Source of the DNA: Clostridia bacterium
Lineage (GTDB): Bacteria; Bacillota; Clostridia; Oscillospirales; Acutalibacteraceae
Direction: 5' to 3'
Assembly (NCBI GenBank): GCA_017516745.1
Contig: JAFXBF010000009.1
Location: 62,001 to 126,000 of the forward strand
Length of the DNA stretch: 64,000 nucleotides
The notes beneath the pieces are model-generated. The model did no database searches, was not told the DNA's origin, and saw only the letters and a program-made list of their open reading frames with translations. Numbering within the stretch: position 1 is the stretch's first letter; every line of letters begins with the position of its first letter. A program made the position numbers and the translations under genes. Of this stretch, positions 1-6,867 are shown piece by piece.

Positions 1-417
1 TCAACTCACTCACCCTTCTTCCATCAGATTGAGGGCCTTGTAGTTGACAAGGGCATTACAATGGCAGACCTCAAGGGTTGTCTGTTCGATTTTGCAAAGC
101 GCCTTTACGGTGAGGACACCAAAATCCGTCTTCGTCCCCACCACTTCCCGTTCACAGAGCCCAGCTGTGAAATTGACGTCACCTGCTTCCGCTGCGGCGG
201 TAAGGGCTGCCCCTTCTGTAAGGGTGAGGGCTTTGTCGAAATCCTCGGCGGCGGTATGGTACACCCACAGGTACTTAAGAACGGCGGCGTAGACCCCGAG
301 GTTTACAGCGGCTTTGCCTTCGGTGTCGGCCTTGAGCGCCTTACACTCTTCCGCTTCAATATTGACGATATGCGTCTGCTGTTTGAAAACGATATGCGTT
401 TTCTCGGCCAGTTCTAA
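1..417 (+). CDS. pheS: phenylalanyl-tRNA synthetase alpha subunit, C-terminal part (5' end outside window)
   Basis: The reading frame is open from base 1, so only about the last 138 residues are present. They hold the class II synthetase C-terminal core: [10 protein letters not shown] near the start, a Cys-rich stretch ([16 protein letters not shown]) where PheS proteins carry a short hairpin, the [10 protein letters not shown] motif, and the motif 3 block [11 protein letters not shown] near the end. The enzyme charges tRNA-Phe as an alpha2-beta2 tetramer. pheT follows after 15 bases with its own ribosome binding site, the usual pheST order. The N-terminal coiled coil and motifs 1 and 2 lie upstream. 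Confidence 0.97.
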   Translation, partial: STHSPFFHQIEGLVVDKGITMADLKGCLFDFAKRLYGEDTKIRLRPHHFPFTEPSCEIDVTCFRCGGKGCPFCKGEGFVEILGGGMVHPQVLKNGGVDPEVYSGFAFGVGLERLTLFRFNIDDMRLLFENDMRFLGQF

Positions 418-432
418 GGGAGGGAAAAAGAA

Positions 433-2814
433 ATGAATTTATCCAAAAGATGGCTTCACGATTATGTGAATTTAGATGTTACAGATAAGGATTTTGCTGC
501 TGCACTTACTCTTTCGGGCTCCAAGGTTGAGGGCTATGAAACAGAGGGCGAGGAGCTTTCCAACATCGTAGTTGCAAGAGTTGAATCTCTTGAAAAGCAC
601 CCCGATTCCGACCACCTGTGGATTTGTCAGGTCAACGTCGGCGCTCAAGAAAACCTGCAGATTGTCACGGGCGCACAAAATCTCAAAGCAGGCGACTATG
701 TTCCTGCCGCACTTGACAATTCCGTTGTCGCAGGCGGCAAGAAGATAAAGAAGGGCAAGCTTCGTGGCGTTGAAAGCGCAGGTATGCTCTGCTCACTCGG
801 CGAGCTCGGCCTTACCGTGCACGATTTCCCCAACGCAATTGAGGACGGCATTTTTGTCCTCGGTGAGGATTGCGACCTAACCCTCGGTATGGATATCCGT
901 GAGGCAACAGGCTTCAACGATGTTGTAACCGAGTTTGAAATCACATCCAACAGACCCGACTGCTTAAGCGTTATCGGTCTTGCAAGAGAAACCGCAGTGA
1001 CCTACGGTATGGACTTTGTCGAGCCCACACCCGTTGTTGAGCCCGGCGAGGGCGACGTAAACGACCTGCTCAAGGTTTCAATCGAGGCTCCCGAGCTTTG
1101 TTACCGCTACGTCGGTGCAGTTGTAAAGAACGTTAAAATTGAGCCCTCACCCCGCTGGATGAGAGAAAGACTGCGTGCAAGCGGTGTGCGCCCGATAAAC
1201 AATATTGTCGATATTACGAACTTCGTAATGCTTGAATACGGTCAGCCTATGCACGCCTTTGACCTTCGCTACCTTGAGGGTAACGAGGTTATCGTGCGTA
1301 ACGCAAAGCAGGGCGAAAAGATTACAACGCTTGACGGCATTGAAAGAGAGCTTTCCGAAGAAATGCTCGTCATTGCCGACGCTAAAAAGCCCGTTGCCGT
1401 TGCAGGCGTTATGGGCGGCGAGTACAGCGGTATTATGGACGATACAAACACTATCGTTTTCGAGTCTGCCTGCTTCAACGGCCCGAGCATCCGTATGACC
1501 GCAAAGAAGCTCGGTATGCGTACGGAGGCTTCCTCACGCTTCGACAAGCAGCTTGACCCCAAGGGCTGCCGCACTATTCTTGACAGAGCGCTTCAGCTTG
1601 TCCAGATGCTTGGCGCAGGTGAGGTTGTAAACGGTGCGGTTGACTGCGACTGCTCCGACAAGACGGATTTCACTCTTCCCTTCGAGCCCGAATGGGTAAA
1701 TAACTTCATCGGTATTGATGTAAGCGCTGACGAGCAGAAGACTATCCTTGAGCGCCTCGGCTGCAAGGTTGAAAACGGTGTTATCACAGTGCCCTCCTTC
1801 AGAGGCGACCTTCGCCACAAGGCAGACATCTCCGAGGAAATTGCACGCTTCTACGGCTATGACAACATTCCCGACAGACAGCTTGCAGGTGTTGCAACCG
1901 CTCAGTATACACCTGAGCAGAAGTTTGAAAGACTTATCAACAACACTATGCTTGCCTGCGGTCTTTCCGAGCTTTGCACCTTCTCCTTCATCAGCCCCAA
2001 GAGCTATGACAAAATCTGCCTGCCTGCAGATAGCTTAAAGAGAAGCTGCGTAGTTATCTCCAATCCTCTCGGCGAAGACACAAGCGTTATGAGAACAACA
2101 ATGCTTCCTTCAATGCTTGAAACTCTTGCCCGTAACTACAACAACAGAAACGCCAAGGCTTATCTCTATGAGCTTGGCAAGGAATATATCTGGAAGGGCA
2201 CGGACGAGCTGCCCGAAGAGCCGCAGATGCTTTGTATGGGTATGTACGGCGCAGACTGTAATTTCTTCACAATCAAGGGTATTGTTGAGGAACTTCTCTA
2301 CAAGCTCGGCGTTGAAGATTACGACGTTGAGGCAGTAACCGATAACCCGTCCTACCACCCCGGCAGAACTGCTGTTATCAGCAAGGACGGAAAGGTAATC
2401 GGTACTCTCGGCGAAATTCATCCGCAGGTACTCACCAACTACGGTATCGGCGTGAAGGCTTATGCCGCCGAAATCAGCTTCGATGCTTGCTTCGAAATGA
2501 GCAATCTCAAGCGTACCTACAAGCAGCTTCCCAAATTCCCGGCACTCACCCGTGACCTTGCCTTTGTCTGCAAGAAGAGCGAACCCGTTCTTATGCTTGA
2601 AAAGACAATAGCACAGGCGGTCGGCAAGAATCTTGAATCAATCGAGCTGTTCGACGTTTACGAGGGCAGCCAGATTCCCGAGGGCATGAAGAGCGTTGCC
2701 TTCAACCTCAAGCTCCGTGCGGCAGACCGCACAATGACCGACGAAGAGGCTGACAGCGCAATGAAGAAGGCTGTAAAGGCTCTCGAAAAGATTGGTATTT
2801 CACTGCGTTCATAA
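433..2814 (+). CDS. pheT: phenylalanyl-tRNA synthetase beta subunit
   Basis: At 793 aa this has the usual bacterial PheT length. Domains in order: an EMAP/OB-type tRNA-binding domain (about residues 40-150, with HPDSDHLWICQV), the B3/B4 editing domain (about 210-390, with RPINNIVDITNFVMLEYGQP), the B5 domain, a catalytic-core-like domain, and a C-terminal ferredoxin-fold anticodon-binding domain from about residue 700 (FPALTRDLAFV). It pairs with PheS upstream to make Phe-tRNA(Phe) and to edit Tyr-tRNA(Phe). A GGGAGGG ribosome binding site precedes the ATG. The product is cytoplasmic. Confidence 0.98.
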   Translation: MNLSKRWLHDYVNLDVTDKDFAAALTLSGSKVEGYETEGEELSNIVVARVESLEKHPDSDHLWICQVNVGAQENLQIVTGAQNLKAGDYVPAALDNSVVAGGKKIKKGKLRGVESAGMLCSLGELGLTVHDFPNAIEDGIFVLGEDCDLTLGMDIREATGFNDVVTEFEITSNRPDCLSVIGLARETAVTYGMDFVEPTPVVEPGEGDVNDLLKVSIEAPELCYRYVGAVVKNVKIEPSPRWMRERLRASGVRPINNIVDITNFVMLEYGQPMHAFDLRYLEGNEVIVRNAKQGEKITTLDGIERELSEEMLVIADAKKPVAVAGVMGGEYSGIMDDTNTIVFESACFNGPSIRMTAKKLGMRTEASSRFDKQLDPKGCRTILDRALQLVQMLGAGEVVNGAVDCDCSDKTDFTLPFEPEWVNNFIGIDVSADEQKTILERLGCKVENGVITVPSFRGDLRHKADISEEIARFYGYDNIPDRQLAGVATAQYTPEQKFERLINNTMLACGLSELCTFSFISPKSYDKICLPADSLKRSCVVISNPLGEDTSVMRTTMLPSMLETLARNYNNRNAKAYLYELGKEYIWKGTDELPEEPQMLCMGMYGADCNFFTIKGIVEELLYKLGVEDYDVEAVTDNPSYHPGRTAVISKDGKVIGTLGEIHPQVLTNYGIGVKAYAAEISFDACFEMSNLKRTYKQLPKFPALTRDLAFVCKKSEPVLMLEKTIAQAVGKNLESIELFDVYEGSQIPEGMKSVAFNLKLRAADRTMTDEEADSAMKKAVKALEKIGISLRS

Positions 2815-2836
2815 AATTACAACGGGAGGTACTGTT

Positions 2837-3910
2837 ATGAAAGAAAAAGTTAAGGTAGCCGTTATCGGCTGCGGTACAATAGCAAACTCCGCACACATTC
2901 CTGCATATATGGCTTGTGAATTGGCGGAAATCAAATATTTCTGCGACATCATTCCCGAAAGAGCAGACAAGGCTGTAGAAAAATACGGCTGCGGCAAGGC
3001 GGTTTACGATTACCACGAAATTCTTGATGACCCCGAGCTTGACGCTGTTTCCGTTTGCACACACAACGATATGCACTCGGTTATCTCTATCGACTTTATG
3101 CGCCACGGCAAGGACGTTCTTTGCGAAAAGCCTGCCGCAAGAATTCTTTCCGAAGCACTCGAAATGGAAAAGGTTTCTTATGAAACGGGCAGAATTCTTT
3201 CAATCGGCGTTTGCAACCGCTACGCAAACTCCGTCAACCACATCAAAAAGCTGATTGCTGACGGCGAGCTTGGCGAGGTTTACCACGTTTACGCAAGCTT
3301 CCGTGCCCACCGTTCAATTCCGGGCTTGGGCGGCGATTTCACAACCAAAGCCTGCTCGGGCGGCGGTGCACTCATTGACTGGGGCGTACATTATATCGAC
3401 CTTATTCTCTACTGCCTCGGCGACCCGAAGGTGCTCACTGCAAGCGGCGAAGCCTTCTGCAAGCTCGGTAAGGATATGAAAAACTATGTTTACGAGAGTA
3501 TGTGGGCAGAGGATACCTCCGACACCGAAAACGGCACATACGACGTTGACGATTCCGTTGTAGGTCTTGTCCGTACAGACTCTGCGGTAGTCAGCTTCAA
3601 CGGTGCTTGGGCACAGAATATCGGCGAAAACGAAACCTTTATTGACTTTATGGGAGATAAGGGCGGTATCAGACTCAAGTACTGCGGCAATTTCAGAATG
3701 TGGACCACCAAAAACGGTATGCTCACCGAAACAACACCTGCCTATAAGACAAACGATATGCACCGCTCGGAGGTAATCGACTTTGTCGAGTGCGTTGCAA
3801 AGGGCGAAAGAAACCGCAACGACATCAAGTACGCTGTCGGTACATCAAAAATCCTTCAGGCTATTTACGATTCTTCCGAAGCACACGCTGAGGTTAAAAT
3901 CAATAACTGA
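2837..3910 (+). CDS. Gfo/Idh/MocA-family NAD(P)-dependent oxidoreductase
   Basis: A 357-aa protein. The N-terminal Rossmann domain opens with VAVIGCGTIANSAHIPAY, the dinucleotide site, and the family Glu-Lys-Pro motif is seen in CEKPAAR at about residue 97. The C-terminal half is the substrate-binding beta-sheet domain, with a GGGALIDWGVHYIDL block where family members place the catalytic Asp and His. These enzymes oxidise or epimerise sugars and cyclitols; the substrate cannot be told here. A longer frame could begin upstream inside pheT, but GGGAGG sits 7-8 bases before the ATG at 2837. It starts 22 bases after pheT and could be read through from it. Confidence 0.9.
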   Translation: MKEKVKVAVIGCGTIANSAHIPAYMACELAEIKYFCDIIPERADKAVEKYGCGKAVYDYHEILDDPELDAVSVCTHNDMHSVISIDFMRHGKDVLCEKPAARILSEALEMEKVSYETGRILSIGVCNRYANSVNHIKKLIADGELGEVYHVYASFRAHRSIPGLGGDFTTKACSGGGALIDWGVHYIDLILYCLGDPKVLTASGEAFCKLGKDMKNYVYESMWAEDTSDTENGTYDVDDSVVGLVRTDSAVVSFNGAWAQNIGENETFIDFMGDKGGIRLKYCGNFRMWTTKNGMLTETTPAYKTNDMHRSEVIDFVECVAKGERNRNDIKYAVGTSKILQAIYDSSEAHAEVKINN

Positions 3911-3928
3911 TTAAATTGGTAAAATGGG

Positions 3929-3957
3929 TTGTATTCTTCAAAAAAATGGTATATAAT
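3929..3957 (+). promoter_or_regulatory. sigma-A promoter of the ireB operon
   Basis: TTGTAT (3929-3934), a 17-base spacer, then TATAAT (3952-3957). The predicted start near 3964 gives a leader of about 40 bases. An inverted repeat TAAACTGTA/TACAGTTTA brackets the start point and could be an operator. Confidence 0.65.
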
Positions 3958-4002
3958 AAACTGTAGTTTAAGTTTTTACAGTTTAATTCGGAGGTGTCAT
4001 AA

Positions 4003-4251
4003 ATGACAGACAAGACGATAAAATTCAATATTCGTGATGAGCACGAAAACGAAATGCGCCGCACGATTCAGGTTGTGTATGACGCCTTGAAGGAAAAGGG
4101 CTACAACCCCATAAGCCAGATAGTCGGCTACATCCTTTCCGAAGACCCTACGTACATCACTACGCACAACAATGCACGCAGTCTGCTTCGCAGGGTTGAC
4201 CGTGACGAATTGCTCCAGTCACTTGTCAAAAACTACATCGAGAACAAATAA
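4003..4251 (+). CDS. ireB: IreB-family regulatory phosphoprotein (UPF0297, YrzL-like)
   Basis: An 82-aa protein with the family's near-invariant blocks: KFNIRDEHENE at the N terminus, then YNPISQIVGYILSEDPTYIT and a closing LLRRVDRDEL. In Enterococcus IreB is a substrate of the IreK Ser/Thr kinase and affects cephalosporin resistance; the N-terminal threonines (MTDKTIKF) fit the phosphorylation site there. In most Firmicutes the gene is followed by ruvX and a DUF1292 gene, but here an unrelated 97-aa gene follows after 25 bases. A GGAGGTG site precedes the ATG. Confidence 0.95.
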   Translation: MTDKTIKFNIRDEHENEMRRTIQVVYDALKEKGYNPISQIVGYILSEDPTYITTHNNARSLLRRVDRDELLQSLVKNYIENK

Positions 4252-4276
4252 TTTTTAACGGGAGGGACAAAACACA

Positions 4277-4570
4277 ATGGCAGAAAAGAAAAAGGCCAAG
4301 TTTCTCAGCTACAAGGGTAAGCCTCTTGTCCGCTGCGGCAATACAATCTACTACGGCAATATGAACGACAGCCACGTTGTTCTTATCCAGATTCTCTCCT
4401 CCAAAAAGGTCAACGACCTTGACGTTGCGGACAGAGTCACCGTTCAGCTTCTGAGCACCGACCCCGATGCACGTCCGAAGGACAGAATCATCAAAAAGAG
4501 CGAGAAGAAGGGCATATATCAGGCTATGGATATCGGCTCAATCTGGCTCGATTTAGCACTCAAGGGCTAA
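4277..4570 (+). CDS. small conserved-looking protein of unknown function
   Basis: A 97-aa basic N terminus (MAEKKKAKF) followed by SYKGKPLVRCGNTIYYGNMND and a beta-rich middle (HVVLIQILS, VTVQLLSTD). There is no signal peptide or membrane segment. A strong GGGAGGG site precedes the ATG, and the gene shares a promoter with ireB 25 bases upstream and ends just before a terminator. I believe similar proteins occur in other Clostridia but I cannot assign a function. Its position takes the place usually held by ruvX, which suggests a link to IreB signalling or DNA/translation upkeep only by context. Confidence 0.75.
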   Translation: MAEKKKAKFLSYKGKPLVRCGNTIYYGNMNDSHVVLIQILSSKKVNDLDVADRVTVQLLSTDPDARPKDRIIKKSEKKGIYQAMDIGSIWLDLALKG

Positions 4571-4583
4571 CTTTAATAAAAGG

Positions 4584-4621
4584 ACACCTCATTGCATACA
4601 TTTGCAGTGAGGTGTTTTTTT
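4584..4621 (+). terminator. intrinsic terminator overlapping the next gene's Shine-Dalgarno
   Basis: Arms 4584-4596 and 4603-4615 pair over 13 bases with one G-U wobble, followed by seven T. The 3' arm contains GAGGTG (4609-4614), which is also the ribosome binding site of the deacetylase starting at 4622. Read-through RNA that folds this hairpin would hide that site. Confidence 0.85.
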
Positions 4622-5485
4622 ATGGTTATAAAGATGAGAAAGATATATGTTTTCGTGGCGGTGGTGTCGCTGCTGCTTGTCAGCGGGATTTTTGCCGTAC
4701 CCAAATCAACTCGGGAGGTTTCGGGCGAAGCGCATATATCCCTGCCCGTTGTGATGTACCACCAGATTACAAAAAATATCAGCCGTGCAGGCCCTTATTG
4801 CATTACGCTAAACCAGCTTGAAAGCGACCTTAAATATATAAGGGAAAAGGGCTATGAAACCGTTGATGTCGAGCAGCTTTTAGCTCACGTCAAATCGGGT
4901 GCAGCCCTGCCCGAAAAGCCGATAATGCTCACCTTTGATGACGGCTACGAAACGGTTTACAGCTTTCTTTTACCCCTGCTCGAAAAATACGATATGTGCG
5001 CTGTTGCTTCCGTTGTCGGCGCTTATGCGGATATGTACACCGAAATCAACGACCATACATTAAGCTACTCTTATATGACCTGGGATGAAATTGCCGAGCT
5101 TGCGGCAGGCGACAGAATAGAGATACAGAATCACAGCTACGACCTGCACAAAACGGATTCCTCGGGACGCTCGGGTGCGCAGAAGGTGAGCGGTGAAAGC
5201 GTGCAGGAATATTCCGCCTTTCTTAACTCCGACATAGGCTCAATGCAGACACTTTTAGAAGAAAAAACGGGCAAAAGACCCACCGCCTTTGCCTATCCTT
5301 TCGGCAGCTATTCAAAGGAATCTAAACAGGTGTTAAAGGCTATGGGCTTTGAGGCAGCTTTTATCTGCGAGGAACGAATGAACTTTATCGACACAGATGA
5401 TACAGAGTGGCTTTACCGTATAGGCCGCTATAACCGCCCCCACGGAATGTCCTCAGCAGAATTTTTTGAAAAAATGGGCGTATAA
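4622..5485 (+). CDS. polysaccharide deacetylase (NodB-fold), membrane-anchored or secreted
   Basis: About 287 aa. An N-terminal hydrophobic segment (IYVFVAVVSLLLVSGIFAV) acts as signal or anchor. The NodB domain shows VVMYHQI, then TFDDGY with the catalytic base and metal Asp (about residue 107), IQNHSYDLH with the metal His residues, and AYPFGSYS. Such enzymes remove acetyl groups from peptidoglycan or surface GlcNAc polymers. ATG 4622 is chosen because GAGGTG lies seven bases upstream; 4634 is an alternative. A longer frame from 4592 would run through the terminator and is rejected. Confidence 0.88.
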   Translation: MVIKMRKIYVFVAVVSLLLVSGIFAVPKSTREVSGEAHISLPVVMYHQITKNISRAGPYCITLNQLESDLKYIREKGYETVDVEQLLAHVKSGAALPEKPIMLTFDDGYETVYSFLLPLLEKYDMCAVASVVGAYADMYTEINDHTLSYSYMTWDEIAELAAGDRIEIQNHSYDLHKTDSSGRSGAQKVSGESVQEYSAFLNSDIGSMQTLLEEKTGKRPTAFAYPFGSYSKESKQVLKAMGFEAAFICEERMNFIDTDDTEWLYRIGRYNRPHGMSSAEFFEKMGV

Positions 5486-5495
5486 AAAATAATAA

Positions 5496-5524
5496 TTGCA
5501 ACAACAAAGAGTTTGTGATAAACT
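5496..5524 (+). promoter_or_regulatory. candidate promoter of the AT-rich lipoprotein gene
   Basis: TTGCAA (5496-5501), 17 bases, then TAAACT (5519-5524) preceded by TGA as an extended -10. The predicted start near 5531 puts the long inverted repeat and a terminator inside the leader. Confidence 0.4.
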
Positions 5525-5527
5525 AAT

Positions 5528-5646
5528 GTTACCACACAAACTTAATATGGACAAATGTCATGGAGTTGTATTTTTATTTCGGTAAAAATGCTGACTTCTT
5601 TTTGGCGTACTCTATGAAGTTTGTCCAAAGTTTGTGTGGTAGCAAC
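5528..5646 (+). repeat. long imperfect inverted repeat in a gene leader
   Basis: Left arm 5528-5566 and right arm 5609-5646 pair as a 13-bp perfect block (ACCACACAAACTT), a four-base bulge, an 8-bp block (TGGACAAA) and two 4-bp blocks. The loop holds a small hairpin. It could be a structured RNA leader or a remnant of a mobile element; no clear flanking duplication was seen. Confidence 0.8.
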
Positions 5647-5666
5647 TGGGAGTTATGCGTTTTTCG

Positions 5667-5698
5667 GTGTATGTAACTTCGGTTGCATACACTTTTTT
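5667..5698 (+). terminator. intrinsic terminator (possible attenuator) just before the lipoprotein gene
   Basis: An 11-bp stem (5667-5677 with 5682-5692, one G-U pair) closed by a TTCG tetraloop and followed by six T. The T run ends only five bases before the TTGGAGG ribosome binding site of the gene at 5714, so no promoter fits between them. Confidence 0.85.
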
Positions 5699-5713
5699 AT
5701 TTGGAGGCAAAAA

Positions 5714-6784
5714 ATGAAGTTCGTAAACATATTTAAAATGATAGCGATTTTGTTTGTTGTAGTGTGTGGATTAATTGTTCTGTCGGGTTGTCAGTCAGAT
5801 TACGTATCGGATGAGGTTGTGATTAATGAGATAAAAGAACTTAATTTGTTTGAAAATCATTTGACCGAAGATGAAGAATATACAATAATCAAACGCCGTA
5901 GCGAAAAAGAGGAGGATGTTATTTATATTAATATTGAAGGTAAAAATGATGTGTATTCAATTTCTGTAAATTATAAAGTGACTTATCTTCTTTATAATGA
6001 GGGTTGGCTACTCGAAAGTGTTGAAGAGTGCGAAAACATAAATGGGTTTATTAATGAAATAAAACCATTATCGGGTCCGACACAAGACGAAGTAAATAAA
6101 ATGATTGACGGAACAGATTGGTCACTTTACTCTTCATATGATAAGAAATACATAAAAGATTCTTCATATAAATTAACTGATGCTGATGAGTTGGAACTGG
6201 GTAATGATAGCGGTAGTGCAAAATATTGGTGTGAAATAACATACACATATTCATATATGAAAGAAATCGTACGTTTTCCGATATATTTTACATTTGGAAT
6301 TATTAATCAGGTAGATACAAGAGGTTGGTATGGTTACAAGGATGATACAGCTTCAGCTATAGAGCGAAGTGTATCAATAGCAGAAGATATATGTGGCGAA
6401 TGGTATTGTGAATATGATTATACGCAAGCGTTTACTATGAAAAGCTATTATTATAAACTTAATCTGAATATTTCTTCGGTAATAACCAAAAACGGTAAAA
6501 CGGAATGTGTTGTAGATAGTTATAGTTTTAATGATGGCAACAAGATTTACGAAACAAAGGGTACAATGCAATTAGTACCGACTTTCGACGAAGATGGAAC
6601 AATATCTTTTGTAAAATTGCATTGGACAGATGGCGATTATAATCATCCCTCGGTATGCGCCCCAATAGAAATAACTTCGCTTTATTCTTTGTTAAGCAAA
6701 CCGAATGACTTGGTATTGAGATCTACATATTATAGCCCTGCACAAGCAGTGGATTGGTTGACTTGGATTTTAAATAAGAAATGA
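5714..6784 (+). CDS. orphan lipoprotein of unknown function, AT-rich
   Basis: A 356-aa lipoprotein. The signal peptide runs MKFVNIFKMIAILFVVVCGL and ends in the lipobox LSGC, so the mature protein starts at Cys and is membrane-tethered outside the cell. The rest is rich in Tyr, Asp, Glu and Asn, with no motif I recognise. Codon use is clearly more AT-rich than in the flanking genes (many TAT, AAT, ATA), a sign of recent acquisition. ATG 5714 has TTGGAGG in front; the longer frame from 5621 would run through the terminator hairpin. It stands alone between two terminators. Confidence 0.8.
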   Translation: MKFVNIFKMIAILFVVVCGLIVLSGCQSDYVSDEVVINEIKELNLFENHLTEDEEYTIIKRRSEKEEDVIYINIEGKNDVYSISVNYKVTYLLYNEGWLLESVEECENINGFINEIKPLSGPTQDEVNKMIDGTDWSLYSSYDKKYIKDSSYKLTDADELELGNDSGSAKYWCEITYTYSYMKEIVRFPIYFTFGIINQVDTRGWYGYKDDTASAIERSVSIAEDICGEWYCEYDYTQAFTMKSYYYKLNLNISSVITKNGKTECVVDSYSFNDGNKIYETKGTMQLVPTFDEDGTISFVKLHWTDGDYNHPSVCAPIEITSLYSLLSKPNDLVLRSTYYSPAQAVDWLTWILNKK

Positions 6785-6801
6785 TATATAAATAGTTTTA
6801 C

Positions 6802-6830
6802 TTGTATGATTTTCAGTTCTGTGTTATGAT
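6802..6830 (+). promoter_or_regulatory. candidate promoter inside a terminator hairpin
   Basis: TTGTAT (6802-6807), 17 bases, TATGAT (6825-6830). The -10 box lies in the 5' arm of the hairpin at 6817-6848, so RNA started here (about 6837) lacks that arm and escapes termination. The -35 box is weak. Confidence 0.45.
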
Positions 6831-6854
6831 AAATATCATAACACAGAATTTTTT
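6817..6854 (+). terminator. terminator of the lipoprotein gene
   Basis: A perfect 14-bp stem (6817-6830 with 6835-6848) with a four-base loop and six T. It ends directly at the AGGGGA ribosome binding site of the following gene. Confidence 0.9.
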
Positions 6855-6867
6855 AGGGGACGTAAAA

